A stretch of DNA of 64,000 nucleotides from Argopecten irradians (GCF_041381155.1 NC_091135.1:67111067-67175066), one strand, 5' to 3'; shown: positions 1 to 12,954, counted from the stretch's first letter. The notes: generated by a model not told the origin, from the sequence alone. A program made the numbers and translations.

Positions 1-3000
1 CAAATCTCAGGGTAGGTATTGGTGATGTATCTCCCAAATCTCAGGGTAGGTATTGGTGATGTATCTCCCAAATCTCAGGGTAGGTATTAGTGATGTATCT
101 CCCAAATCTAAGGGTAAGTATCAGTGATGTATCTCCCAAATCTCAGGGTAGGTATTAGTGATGTATCTCCCAAATCTCAGGGTAAGTATTAGTGATGTAT
201 CTCCCAAATCTCAGGGTAGGTATTGGTGATGTATCTCCCAAATCTCAGGGTAGGTATTGGTGATGTATCTCCCAAATCTCAGGGTAGGTACTGCTGATGT
301 ATCTCCAAAAATCTCAGGGTTGGTATAAGTGATGTATCTCCCAAATCTCAGGGTAGGTATTAGTGATGTATCTCCCAAATCTCAGGGTAGGTATTAGTGA
401 TGTATCTCCCAAATCTCAGGGTAGGTATTAGTGATGTATCTCCCAAATCTCAGGGTTGGTATTGGTGATGTATCTCCCAAATCTCAGGGTAAGTATTAGT
501 GATGTATCTCCCAAATCTCAGGGTAAGTATTGGTGATGTATCTCCCACATCTCAGGGTAGGTATTGTGATGTATCTCCCAAATCTCAGGGGTATAGTGAT
601 GTATCTCCCAAATCTCAGGGTAGTATTGTGATGTATCTCCCAAATCTCAGGGTAGGTATTAGTGATGTATCTCCCAAATCTCAGGGTAGGTATTAGTGAT
701 GTATCTCCCAAATCTCAGGGTAGTATTGGATGTATCTCCCAAATTCAGGGTAGTATTGGTGATGTATCTCCCAAATCTCAGGGTAGGTATGTGATGTATC
801 TCCCAAATCTCAGGGTAGTATTAGTGATGTATCTCCCAAATCTCAGGGTAGTATGTGATGTATCTCCCAAATCTCAGGGTAGGTATTGGTGATGTATCTC
901 CCAAATCTCAGGGTAAGTATTGGTGATGTATCTCCCAAATCTCAGGGTAGGTATCAGTGATGTATCTCCCAAATCTCAGGGTAGGTATTAGTGATGTATC
1001 TCCCAAATCTCAGGGTAGGTATTAGTGATGGTATCTCCCAAATCTCAGGGTAAGTATTGGTGATGTATCTCCCAAATCTCAGGGTAGGTATTGGTGATGT
1101 ATCTCCCAAATCTCAGGGTAGGTATTAGTGATGTATCTCCCAAATCTCAGGGTAGGTATTAGTGATGTATCTCCCAAATCTCAGGGTAGGTATTAGTGAT
1201 GTATCTCCCAAATCTCAGGGTAGGTATAAGTGATGTATCTCCCAAATCTCAGGGTAGGTATTAGTGATGTATCTCCCAAATCTCAGGGTAGGTATTAGTG
1301 ATGTATCTCCCAAATCTCAGGGTAGGTATTGGTGATGTATCTCCCAAATCTCAGGGTAAGTATTGGTGATGTATCTCCCAAATCTCAGGGTAGGTATTAG
1401 TGATGTATCTCCCAAATCTCAGGGTAGGTATTAGTGATGTATCTCCCAAATCTCAGGGTTGGTATTGGTGATGTATCTCCCAAATCTCAGGGTAGGTATT
1501 AGTGATGTATCTCCCAAATCTCAGGGTAGGTATTAGTGATGTATCTCCCAAATCTCAGGGTAGGTATTGGTGATGTATCTCCCAAATCTCAGGGTAGGTA
1601 TTGGTGATGTATCTCCAAAATCGCAGGGTTGGTATAAGTGATGTATCTCCCAAATCTCAGGGTAAGTATTGGTGATGTATCTCTAAAATCTCAGGGTAGG
1701 TATTAGTGATGTATCTCCCAAATCTCAGGGTAGGTATTAGTGATGTATCTCCCAAATCTCAGGGTAGGTATATATGTGATGTATCTCCCAAATCTCAGGG
1801 TAGTATTGTGATGTATCTCCCAAATCTCAGGGTAGTATTAGTGATGTATCTCCCAAATCTCAGGGTAGGTATTAGTGATGTATCTCCCAAATCTCAGGGT
1901 AGGTATTAGTGATGTATCTCCCCAAATCTCAGGGTAAGTATTAGTGATGTATCTCCCCAAATCTCAGGGTAGGTATTAGTGATGTATCTCCCAAATCTCA
2001 GGGTAGGTATTAGTGATGTATCTCCCAAATCTCAGGTAGGGTGATGTATCAATTAGGGTGATGTATGTATCTCCCAAATCTCAGGGTAGGTATTAGTGAT
2101 GTATCTCCCAAATCTCAGGGTAAGTATTGGTGATGTATCTCCCAAATCTCAGGGTAGGTATTGGTGATGTATCTCCCAAATCTCAGGGTAGGTATCAGTG
2201 ATGTATCTCCCAAATCTCAGGGTAGGTATCAGTGATGTATCTCCCAAATCTCAGGGTAAGTATTGTGATGTATCTCCCAAATCTCAGGGTAGGTATTAGT
2301 GATGTATCTCCCAAATCTCAGGGTAAGTATGTGTGATGTATCTCCCAAATCTCAGGTAGGTATTGTGATGTATATCTCCCAAATCTCAGGGTAGGTATTA
2401 GTGATGTATCTCCCAAATCTCAGGGTAAGTATTGGTGATGTATCTCCCAAATCTCAGGGTAGGTATTAGTGATGTATCTCCCAAATCTCAGGGTAGGTAT
2501 TGGTGATGTATCTCCCAAATCTCAGGGTAGGTATTAGTGATGTATCTCCCAAATCTCAGGGTAAGTATTGGTGATGTATCTCCCAAATCTCAGGGTAAGT
2601 ATTGGTGATGTATCTCCCAAATCTCAGGTAGGTATTAGTGATGTATCTCCCAAATCTCAGGGTAGGTATCAGTGATGTATCTCCCAAATCTCAGGGTAGG
2701 TATCAGTGATGTATCTCCCAAATCTCAGGGTAAGTATTAGTGATGTATCTCCCAAATCTCAGGGTAGGTATTAGTGATGTATCTCCCAAATCTCAGGGTA
2801 GGTATAAGTGATGTATCTCCCAAATCTCAGGGTAGGTATTAGTGATGTATCTCCCAAATCTCAGGGTAAGTATTGGTGATGTATCTCCCAAATCTCAGGG
2901 TAAGTATTGGTGATGTATCTCCCAAAATCAGGGAGGTAGTATTGTGTGATGTATCTCCCAAATCTCAGAGTATGGTGATGTATCTCCCAAATTAGGTGTA

Positions 3001-5185
3001 TGTGATGTATCTCCCAAATCTCAGGGTAGGTATAGTGATGTATCTCCCAAATCTCAGGGTTGGTATAAGTGATGTATCTCCCAAATCTCAGGGTAGTATA
3101 GTGATGTATCTCCCAAATCTCAGGGGTGTGATGTATCTCCCAAATCTAGGGTAGTATGTGATGTATCTCCCAAATCTCAGGGTAGTATTGTGATGTATCT
3201 CCCAAATCTCAGGGTAGGTATTAGTGATGTATCTCCCAAATCTCAGGGTAGGTATTAGTGATGTATCTCCCAAATCTCAGGGTAGGTATTGGTGATGTAT
3301 CTCCCAAATCTCAGGGTGTATGTGATGTAAAATCTCAGGGTGTATAGTGATGTATCTCCCAAATCTCAGGGTAAGTATTGGTGATGTATCTCCCAAATCT
3401 AATGGTAAGTATTGTGATGTATCTCCCAAATCTCAGGGGTAGTATCTCCAATCTCAGGGTAAGTATTGGTGATGTATCTCCGAAATCTCAGTGTAGGTAT
3501 TAGTGATGTATCCCCCAAATCTCAGGGTAAGTATTGGTGATGTATCTCCCAAAGCTCAGGGTAGGTACTGCTGATGTATCTCTCAAATCTCAGGGTAGGT
3601 ATTGGTGATGTATCTCCCAAATCTCAGGGTAGGTATTGGTGATGTATCTCCCAAATCTAAGGGTAGGTATTAGTGATGTATCTCCCAAATCTCAGGGTAA
3701 GTATTGGTGATGTATCTCCCAAATCTCAGGGTAGGTATTAGTGATGTATCTCCCAAATCTCAGGGTAGGTATCAGTGATGTATCTCCCAAATCTCAGGGT
3801 AAGTATTGGTGATGTATCTCCCAAATCTCAGGGTAATTATTAGTGATGTATCTCCCAAATCTCAGGGTAAGTATTTGTGATGTATCTCCAAAATCTCTGG
3901 GTAGGTATAAGTGATGTGTCTCCCAAATCTCAGGGTAGGTATCAGTGATGTATCTCCCAAATCTCAGGGTAGGTATCAGTGATGTCTCCCAAATCTCTGG
4001 GTAGGTATCACTGATGTATCTCCCAAAATCTCAGGGTAAGTATTGGTGATGTATCTCCCAAACCTCAGGGTAGGTATTAGTGATGTATCTCTCAAATCTC
4101 AGGTAAGTATTGGTGGTGTATCTCCCAAATCTCAGGGTAGGTATCTGTGATGTATCTCTCAAATCTCAGGGTAAGTATTGGTGATGTATCTCCCAAATCT
4201 CAGGGTTAGTATTAGTGATGTATCTCCCAAATCTCAGGGTAAGTATTGGTGATGTATCTCCCAAATCTCAGGGTAGGTATCAGTGATGTATCTCCCAAAA
4301 TCTCAGGGTAAGTATTGGTGATGTATCTCCCAAACCTCAGGGTAGGTATTGGTGATGTATCTCCCAAATCTCAGGGTAAGTATTGGTGATGTATCTCCCA
4401 AATCCCAGGGTAGGTATCAGTGATGTATCTCCCAAACCTCAGGGTAGGTATTGGTAATGTATCTCCCAAATCTTAGGGTAAGTATTGGTAATGTATCTCC
4501 CAAATCTCAGGGAAGGTATTAATCATGTATCCCCCAAATTTCAGGGTATTTATTGGTGTTGTACCTCCCAAATCTTAGGATAGGTTTAATGATGTATCCC
4601 CAAAATCTCAGGGTAGATATAAGTGATGTATCTCCCCAAATCTCAGGGTAGGTATTAGTGATGTATCTCCCAAATCTCAGGGTAGGTATAAGTGATGTAT
4701 CTCCCAAATCTCAGGGTAGGTATAAGTGATGTATATCCCAAATCTCAGGGTAGGTATCAGTGATGTATCTCCCAAATCTTAGGGTAAGTATTGGTGATGT
4801 ATCTCCCAAATCTCAGGGTAGGTATCAGTGATGTATGTCCCAAACCTCAGGGTAGGTATTGGTAATGTATCTCCCAAATCTCAGGGTAAGTATTGGTGAT
4901 GTATCTCCCAAATCTCAGGGTTGGTATCAGTGATGTATCTCCCCAAATCTCAGGGTAGGTATTAGTGATGTATCTCCCAAATCTCAGGGTAGGTATTGGT
5001 GATGTATCTCTCAAATCTCAGGGTAAGTATTGGTGATGTATCTCCCCAAATTTTACGGTAAGTATTGGTGATGTATCTCCCAAATCTCAGGGAAGGTATT
5101 AATGATGTATCCCCCAAATCTCAGGGTAAGTATTGGTGTTATATCTCCCAAATCTAAAGGTAAGTATTGCTGATGTATCTTGGGG
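1..5185. repeat. 34-bp minisatellite array (about 150 units)
   Basis: A tandem array that runs off the left edge. The unit is 34 bp and contains GATGTATCTCCCAAATCTCA followed by GGGTAGGTATTAGT or the GGGTAAGTATTGGT variant. Units are highly similar over most of the array. A more indel-rich patch lies at about 540-860 and 2900-3440, and units become more diverged from about 3880 to the right edge. 34 is not a multiple of 3, so the short open frames here rotate through the repeat and are not genes. Read on +, the sense of the CCNDBP1 gene to the right, each unit has a 3' splice-site-like TCTCAG directly followed by a donor-like GGTAAGT or GGTAGGT. The array probably lies in an intron or upstream flank of that gene, since its 5' exons are missing from the window. 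Confidence 0.97.
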
Positions 5186-5362
5186 ATAAATGTTATAAGA
5201 TTCTTTCATATATGAAGATATGAGGGATAGGGATATTTTACCCGAGGGCAAGCCATGGGTTTTACAACATTTTATGATCCCGAACAAAGAAGGTCAAAAT
5301 AAAGTCTCAAGCAAAATGAAGTCTAGTATTTTTCTCTCATGCCTGGACATTTTATTGGATAT
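5186..5362. other. short unique spacer between two arrays
   Basis: Non-repetitive sequence separating the 34-bp and 59-bp arrays. Short open frames cross it on both strands, but they run into the flanking repeats and show no recognisable protein. Nothing else is seen. Confidence 0.6.
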
Positions 5363-8300
5363 TTGTGACCTTCTATCCTTTCACCCACTATTTTCCCCAG
5401 GAGTAATGGTTTGAGACTTTATTGTGACCTTCTATCCTTTCACCCACTATTTTCCCCAACAGTAATGGTTTGAGACCTTATTGTGACCTTCTATCCTTTC
5501 ACCCATTATTTTCCCCAGGAGTAATGGTTTGAGACTTTATTGTGACCTTCTATCCTTTCACCCACTATTTTCCCCAACAGTAATGGTTTGAGACTTCATT
5601 GTGACCTTCTGTCCTTTAACCCACTATTTTCCCAAAGAGTTTAATTTTGACCTTCTATCTTTTCACCCTCTATTTTCCCCAGGTGTACTCGCTTGAGACT
5701 TCATTGTGACCTTCTATCCTTTCACCCACTATTTTCCCCAGGAGTACTGGTTTGAGACTTCATTGTGACCTTCTATCCTTTCACCCACTGTTTTCCCCAA
5801 CAGTAATGGTTTGAGACTACATTGTGACCTTCTATCCTTTCACCCACTATTTTCCCCAGGAGTACTCGCTTGAGACTTCATTTTGACCTTCTATCCTTTC
5901 ACCCACAACTTTCCCCAAGAGTAATGGTTTGAGACTTCATTGTGACCTTCTATCATTTCACCCACTATTTTCCACAACAGTAATGGTTTGAGACTTTATT
6001 TTGACCTTCTATCCTTTCACCCACTATTTTCTCCAGGAGTACTGTCTTGAGACTTCATTTTGACCTTCTATCCTTTCACCCACTATTTTCCCCCAAGAGT
6101 AAAAGTTTGAGACTTCATTGTGACCTTCTATCCTTTCACCCACTATTATCCCCAGGAGTAATGTCTTGCGACTTCATTGTGACCTTCTATCCTTTCAACC
6201 AATATTTTCCTCAGGAGTACTGGTTTGAGACTTTATTGTGACCTTCTATCCTTTCACCCACTATTTTCCTCAGGAGTAATGGTTTGAGACTTCATTTTGA
6301 CCTTCTCTCATTTCACACACTATTTTCCTCAGGAGTAATGGTTTGAGACCTTATTTTGACATTCTATCCTTTCACCCACTAATTTCTCCAGAAGTACTCG
6401 CTTGAGACCATTGTGACCTTCTCTCCTTTCACCCACTATTTTCCCCAGGAGAAATGGCTTGAGACTTCATTTTGACCTTCGATCCTTTCACCCACTATTT
6501 TCCTCAGGATTAATGGTTTGAGACTTTATTTTGACCTTATATCCTTTCACCCATTATTTACCTCAGGAGTAATGGTTTGAGACTTCATTGTGACCTTCTA
6601 TCCTTTCACCCACTATTTTCCTCAGGAGTAATGACTTGAGACTTTATTGTGACCTTCTATCCTTTCACCCACTATTTTCCCCAGGAGTACTGGTTTGAGC
6701 TTCATTGTGACCTTCTATCCTTTCATCCACTATTTTCCCCAGGAGTAATGGTTTGAGACTTCACTGGACCTTCTATCCTTTCACCCACTATTTTCCCCAG
6801 GAGTAATGGTTTGAGATTTCATTGTGACCTTCTATCCTTGCACCCATTATTTTCCTCAGGAGTACTGGTTTGAGACTTCATTGTGACCTTCTATCCTTTC
6901 ACCCACTATTTTCCCCAACAGTATTGGTTTGAGACTTCATTGTGACCTTCTATCCTTTCACCCATTATTTTCCTCGGGAGTAATGGTTTGAGACTTTATT
7001 GTGACCTTCTATCCTTTCACTCACTATTTTCCTCAGGAGTACTGGCTTGAGACTTTATTGTGACCTTCTATCCTTTCACCCACTATTTTCCCCAGGAGTA
7101 ATGGCTTGAGACTTCATTATGACCTTCTATCCTTTAACCCACTATTTCCCCAAATAGTTTCATTTTGACCTTCTATCCTTTCACCCACTATTTTCCCCAT
7201 GAGTACTAGCTTGAGACTTCATTGTGACCTTCTATCCTTTCACCCACTATTTTCTCCAGGAGTACTCGCTTGAGACTTCATTGTGACCTTCTATCCTTTC
7301 ACCCACTATTTTCCCCAGGAGTACTGGTTTGAGACTTCATTGTGACCTTCTATCCTTTCACCCACTATTTTCCCCAGGAGTACTGTCTTGAGACTTCATT
7401 GTGACCTTCTATCCTTTCATCCACTATTGTCCTTAGGAGTGCTGGTTTGAGACTTCATTGTGACCTTCTATCCTTTCACCTACTATTTTCCCCATGAGTA
7501 ATGGTTTGAGACTTTATTTTGACCTTCTTTCTCACCCACTATTTTCCTCAGGAGTAATGGCTTGAGACTTTATTGTGACCTTCTATCCTTTCACCCACTA
7601 TTTTCCTCAGGAGTAATGGCTTGAGACTTCATTGTGACCTTATATCCTTTCACCCACTATTTTCCTCAGGAGTAATGGTTTGAGACTTCATTGTGACCTT
7701 CTATCCTTTCACCCACTATTTTCCTCAGGAGCAATGGCTTGAGACTTTATTGTGACCTTCTATCCTTTCACCCACTATTTTCCTCAGGAGTACTGGTTTG
7801 AGCTTCATTGTGACCTTCTATCCTTTCACCCACTATTTTCCCCAGGAGTACTGGTTTGAGACTTCATTGTGACCTTCTATCCCTTCACCCACTATTTTCC
7901 CCAGGAGTAATGGTTTGAGATTTCATTGTGACCTTCTATCCTTTCACCCATTATTTTCCTCAGGAGTACTGGTTTGAGACTTATTGTGACCTTCTATCCT
8001 TTCACCCACTATTTTCCCCAACAGTAATGGTTTGAGACTTCATTGTGACCTTCTATCCTTTCACCCATTATTTTCCTCAGGAGTAATGGTTTGAGACTTT
8101 ATTGTGACCTTCTATCCTTTAACCCACTATTTTCCTCAGGAGTAATGGCTTGAGACTTCATTGTGACCTTCTATCCTTTAACCCACTATTTTCCTCAGGA
8201 GTACTGGCTTGAGACTTTATTGTGACCTATCCTTTCACCCACTATTTTCCCAAGGAGTAATGGTTTCAGACTTCATTATGACCTTCTATCCTTTAACCCA

Positions 8301-9107
8301 CTATTTTCCTCAGGAGTAATGGTTTGAGACTTTATTTTGACCTTATATCCTTTCACCCACTATTTACCTCAGGAGTAATGGTTTGAGACTTCATTGTGAC
8401 CTTCTATCCTTTCACCAACTATTTTGCCCATGAGTACTAGCTTGAGACTTCATTGTGACCTTCTATCCTTTCACCCACTATTTTCTCCAGGAGTACTCGC
8501 TTGAGACTTCATTGTGACATTCTATCCTTTCACCCACTGTTTTCCCCCTAGAGTAATGGTTTGAGACTTCATTGTGACCTTCTATCCTTTCACCCACTAT
8601 TTTCCCCAGGAGTACTGTCTTGAGACTTCATTGTGACCTTCTATCCTTTCACCCACTATTGTCCTTAGGAGTACTGGTTTGAGACTTCATTGTGACCTTC
8701 TATCCTTTCACCTACTATTTTCCCCATGAGTAATGGTTTGAGACTTTATTGTGACCTTCTGTCATTTCACCCACTATTTTCTTCAGGTGTACTAGTTTGA
8801 GACTTCATTGTGCATTCTATCCTTTCACCCACTATTTTCCTCAGGAGTAATGGTTTGTGACTTTATTTTGACCTTCTATCCTTTCACCCACTATTTTCTC
8901 CAGAAGTTCCCGCTTGAAACCTCATTGTGACCTTCTATCCTTTCACCCACTATTTTCCCCAGGAGTAATGGCTTGAGACTTCATTGTGACCTTCTATCCT
9001 TTCACCCACTTTTTTCCCCAGGAGTACTGTCTTGAGACTTCATTTTGACGTTCTATCCTTTCACCCACTATTTTCCCCAGGAGTACTGGTTTGAGACTTC
9101 ATTTTGA
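5363..9107. repeat. 59-bp minisatellite array (about 63 units)
   Basis: The period is 59 bp; for example AGTAATGGTTTGAGAC recurs at 5402 and 5461. Each unit contains TGTGACCTTCTATCCTTTCA, then CCCACTATTTTCCCCAGGAG, then TAATGGTTTGAGACTTCAT. Point variants are shared among neighbouring units (CCCCAACAG, CCTCAGGAG, TACTGGTTT), as expected from unequal exchange or slippage. On + each unit contains a long pyrimidine-rich run ending in CAG|G, a good match to a 3' splice acceptor. The array ends about 630 bp before the first visible CCNDBP1 exon. Confidence 0.97.
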
Positions 9108-9737
9108 CCCAAAGGTTAATGTCATTGTTCTCATGTATACAGCTAAATAGAGTTAAGTTTTCAGACAGTCTCTGCATTCATTCAAAGTCAAGTGAACTGA
9201 TCTGATTTGACCTTGACTCCTACAATGTACATCCTTTTGGATTAACAGCTGGCTGTCCAGGATTGCTGACTTGGTCAAATTTACGGAAGGATACAAGTGT
9301 TACTTAGTACATACTTGTTTTTAGAAGATCCAGTCCACTAAATGTACTTAATATCATATGGCCTTTCTTGTTGCTCTTGTTCCGCTTGTCACAAGTGTTG
9401 TCAATATTAATTTTAAGTTTCCAACAAAACTACACACTATATATGTAATTAATTTTATGCACTTTAAAGGAAAAAAAGAAATCATAAGTAATACTGGTAC
9501 TTCAAATTCATAATTACTTACTAATTAACATTGGAAGACTTCATTTCTAAAATGGCAGTATATTCAAAATGGTTAATCTTTGAAATTGGTGGAGACTCTG
9601 TGAATAGTTGTGGTTGTATATTTTAGGGATTTGAACAAAAAAATCTGTTAATAGCAGTAGTTAAAATAGCTGTTTTGTGCCATATACATAATGCCCATGT
9701 ATTTCTACTTGATAGTCCTGTTTTTATTTTCCTGCAG
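9108..9737 (+). other. intron sequence upstream of first visible CCNDBP1 exon
   Basis: AT-rich non-coding sequence that ends in a pyrimidine stretch and CCTGCAG, the acceptor of the exon at 9738. I see no exon, RNA gene or repeat in it. Confidence 0.6.
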
Positions 9738-12452
9738 GTTTGTGCCTTAGGAAGTGCCTAAAGTCAGCCGTCCTCAATGTGTTACAGGACTTACAGAGTT
9801 TGGTTCTGGTCATAGATAGCAATGGAGCTGGGTAAGTGTATATTATATACAATATATATAATAGGACTATATGGAATGGGCTCAAGCTAACCATTTATTT
9901 TCATTTTTTACTTTGAGATGTATCTGAATGATAATTTTGAAGTACAATATTTGTATGATGTGCCTTTGTAGGTCTCCAGAACAGCTACAGTCTACTGGCA
10001 TAGTTTGGCAGAATACCGACAGGTTCTCCAAGCTCCCGAAAGGTAAGAGGTCTGACATCAATACTTAACTTAGATGTTTACTGTGTATAGAATGGATTGG
10101 ATTCCATTTTGGTGACTTGTCATGTATATATACAAACATCTTTTACGGTTCATGTCAAATATAATATTTCATTAAGGGGGATCTTATTTCAATCTTAAAA
10201 AATATTTGCAGGGCATTATTTGAATGGCCATTTACATGTATATTGATGTGAAAGATTTTATTCTGTGAAAAGTGTGGGATGTATGTGATGAAATGATCTG
10301 TCATTTTAGATAATCGAGACGCTGTACTAGGGATAATGAAGGTATCACTAGAGTTAGTGAAGGATGCCCTCAGTGAAATGGAGGAGGTGAGTTTAATCTA
10401 TTTATTTCAGATACACTGTTAACATACTTATTTTAGCCCAGTAACACAAAAAAAACTGTAAATTAGGATTTATTACCACAGATACAAATTAGTGCTATTC
10501 GGTAGTTCAATACCGGAAATACTGGTTTACAAAATTTAGCGCTTTACACGATTTAGCACTTTACATGATTTATCGCTTTAGAGAGTGCTAAAACGCTGAA
10601 ATAAAAGTATCGCTGAAATGAGGGTGTTTGCAGTAATATGTTGATTTGCACTTTATCTTTATAAAGTTACAGTAGATATATGCATGTACTGAAATACATG
10701 ACATATGTATACTGAAAAGTTCATAGACACAATATCATAATTTCACTTTTTGATAAACTACTTTGTTTAGTCCTATCTGAGATAAAACATACAGAAGAAC
10801 TAATTGTTGTTGTTCTGGTAAGGCTGTAGAGAACGGGCCAGCTAATGACCTGGCAGAGGTGTTCGGGGCAGAAATGGATGAGCCTTCTAATGAGGATACA
10901 TGGACAGAGACGGACAAGACATTACTAGGGCCTTGTCTAGGTCTACTGAAGACAACTCGCTCATTACTGAAGAAGTCCAAAGAAACTGTCAGTAAGAGGG
11001 GCTCCTGTCACACTCCAGAGAATGTGTCACAGTTGGACGACTGCGCAGACTATGTTGAGCGACTCAGTCCAGCGGTAGATGAATTTTCTGCTAGCCTCTA
11101 TCCGCCAATGAGGTACTCAACAGTACAGGAAAATGTAAGTAAAAGATTTATCTAAACATCTACTAATGGAATGGTAATCAAGTATTATATAGATGTAAAA
11201 TATTGTTTTTAATATGTATCTTTAGTTTGTCATATGTTTCAGGCAAAAGATTTATACAACCTCCAGAAGAAAATTCTGTGTTTTCTTCGGTAAGTATATC
11301 ACAGTTTTAAATTTATTATAATGGCACTTTATTCTGCTATGCTACATGTATACAAATTAATTTATGTCTTAATATATATGTGTCTTAATACATATTTATA
11401 TATGTACTGTAAGCCACTTTATGCTTTGCTAGATACACATTTTTGTGTAAGCGGGTGAGCTGGAATGTGAATTCAGTTATCTAACAAATAATTACATAAA
11501 ACATCATTTTAATACACGATGTGTAAAGAGCGTTTGGATGCAACATGATGTATTCACGAATATGTTCAAAATAATGATGCAAAACAGTATATACAGGAAA
11601 ATAAAGAGGTTTATAGAAGTTCATTGCTATACTTTAGATGTACAAGTTATAAACAGATACATGTGTATATGATGTTGATTATGCTACCAATTTTATTACT
11701 GAATGCAAGGACGTATATGAGAAGGATAAGTCAAACTGGGTTTTGGGCATGTGCACTGACCGTGAAGTAGGACGACGACTGATTTTCCTTTGATATCCGC
11801 TGGTGCAGCCTTTGATGTAGCTTGTGGGTGCGAGGGTTACTGTCTTTGCTGTCATTTCATGAGCTGTCGTGTTTTTTAACGAAAATTTAAGACATTTCTT
11901 CTAAATCTTCAGTTCTTAAACAAGTACTAAACGTTGTGAAATTTAATTAACTTTGGTGTTTCGTTTGGCTCGATAGGACAAGTATTTGTTGAGAAATTTG
12001 GATTTTATTCCCGGTTCATATCATCTCGCGCGGTGTTTAGTAGTGTAAAGAGACAGTGACGAATCCTTCTCACTTATAAATCCTTGCTGAATTCTAGCAA
12101 TTTGATTCATGCAAATTATATAACATGTATGTAATTGTCAAATTGCTACATGTATGGTAATGATTTGATGCACTTCATTTATTATAATGCAATTAAAATG
12201 ATGCACTTATGCTACATAATTATTCTTGATTACTTTAGCAGTAAGCTGATTGTATATTGCAGATTACTATGTTACCTCTTTAATTGAGCTTTGTTGCTAA
12301 GATATATCGTTAATTGTTATTCTTTCTACAGGAAGAGTCACATGTGTAACGAGGACGACCAGAAGTGGGTGGACTTTCTGTTGAAAGCTAACCAACATAA
12401 CTGGGAGAACCTGAAGCAGATTACTGATACCATCCCCGATCCTGTCACCTGA
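9738..12452 (+). CDS. CCNDBP1: cyclin-D1-binding protein 1 homologue (GCIP), 3' six exons
   Basis: Six exons join in one frame: 9738-9831, 9972-10042, 10310-10386, 10823-11134, 11243-11289 and 12332-12452, with the stop TGA at 12450-12452. All introns begin GT and end AG. The 239 visible residues follow animal CCNDBP1 in order: an LRK...A.L.V helix, a DNRDAVLGIMKVSLELVKDA stretch (compare human DNKAAALLMLTKNVDFVKDA), the EMEE/AVE junction, an acidic insert, LLGPCLGLLKTTRSLLKK, then QLDD...LSPAVDEFSASLYPPM and the C-terminal KWVDFLLKA region. The family is a helical protein that binds cyclin D and HLH factors and restrains E2F and Id-type activity; that is family knowledge, not visible here. 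The N-terminal third must lie left of the window beyond the arrays. The exon 4 acceptor is AAG, not the usual YAG. The last codons and the stop lie in a 13-bp tandem repeat. Confidence 0.93.
11705..12086. mobile_element. short inverted-repeat element (MITE-like) in CCNDBP1 intron
   Basis: Left end CAAGGACGTATATGAGAAGGAT and right end ATCCTTCTCACTTATAAATCCTTG are imperfect inverted repeats of about 22 bp. CTGAAT occurs immediately outside both ends (11699-11704 and 12087-12092), consistent with a short target-site duplication. There is no coding capacity in about 380 bp. It lies in the intron between the exons at 11243-11289 and 12332-12452. A hAT-like origin is possible, but the duplication is too short to assign. 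Confidence 0.6.
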
Positions 12453-12510
12453 TCCTGTCACCTGATCCTGTCACCTGATCGTGTCACCTGATCTTGTCAC
12501 CTGATCGTGT
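12438..12510. repeat. 13-bp minisatellite spanning the CCNDBP1 stop codon
   Basis: About five tandem copies of GATCCTGTCACCT, with GATCGTGTCACCT and GATCTTGTCACCT variants. The first copy supplies the last codons (Asp-Pro-Val-Thr) and the TGA stop of CCNDBP1; the rest fall in the 3' UTR. Because 13 is not a multiple of 3, only the first copy is read as protein. Confidence 0.9.
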
Positions 12511-12676
12511 CTGATTGGATTAAACCATTCTGATGTCATTAACCAACAGACAGACTGATCACGCCTTTATCCAGTAGACTGCCAAGAATACAAGATTTTT
12601 AATCCCGCATGTGATAACATTAATCTAGACAAACAATCTGATTAAAATACATATCCTTATTATCACTACGTTTGAT

Positions 12677-12954
12677 AATAGGATCTGACAACATCCCATA
12701 AGGGGTCACGTCAAGATGACCTTTGGAAATGGCCAATCAAATTGGTACTTCCAGAATCTAGCTGTCCGAATTATTTTCGTTTTGTAGTCATCTCGCGCCC
12801 AAAGTGCACAACAAAGCTAAATGTATATGTATACTGGGTCGAAATGCTGTTATCAATTGACGTAGCAATGTGTAGAAAATGTATTTGAATGAAGACGCGT
12901 GGTAAAAGGTCATCCGAACATAACACCTTATGGGGCGTTGGCAGATCCTCTATT
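12677..12954. mobile_element. MITE-like inverted-repeat element downstream of CCNDBP1
   Basis: Left end ATAGGATCTGACAACATCCC, followed by ATAAGGGGT, is mirrored at the right end by ACCTTATGGGGCGTTGGCAG, followed by ATCCTCTAT. The imperfect inverted repeats are about 30 bp and enclose about 280 bp with no coding content. It starts about 225 bp after the stop codon and before the first AATAAA, so it probably lies within the 3' UTR of the gene. Confidence 0.65.

Noticed and set aside
496..3273. Short open frames with YLPNLRV or LRFGRYIT repeats in the 34-bp array
   Set aside because: They are translations of the 34-bp repeat rotating through frames, on both strands, with no unique sequence or splice context.
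5220..6241. Open frames with DLLSFHPLFSP repeats
   Set aside because: These are translations of the 59-bp minisatellite or its edge.
1..9107. CRISPR array
   Set aside because: The repeats are directly contiguous with no unique spacers, no cas-like genes are present, and the sequence is eukaryotic.
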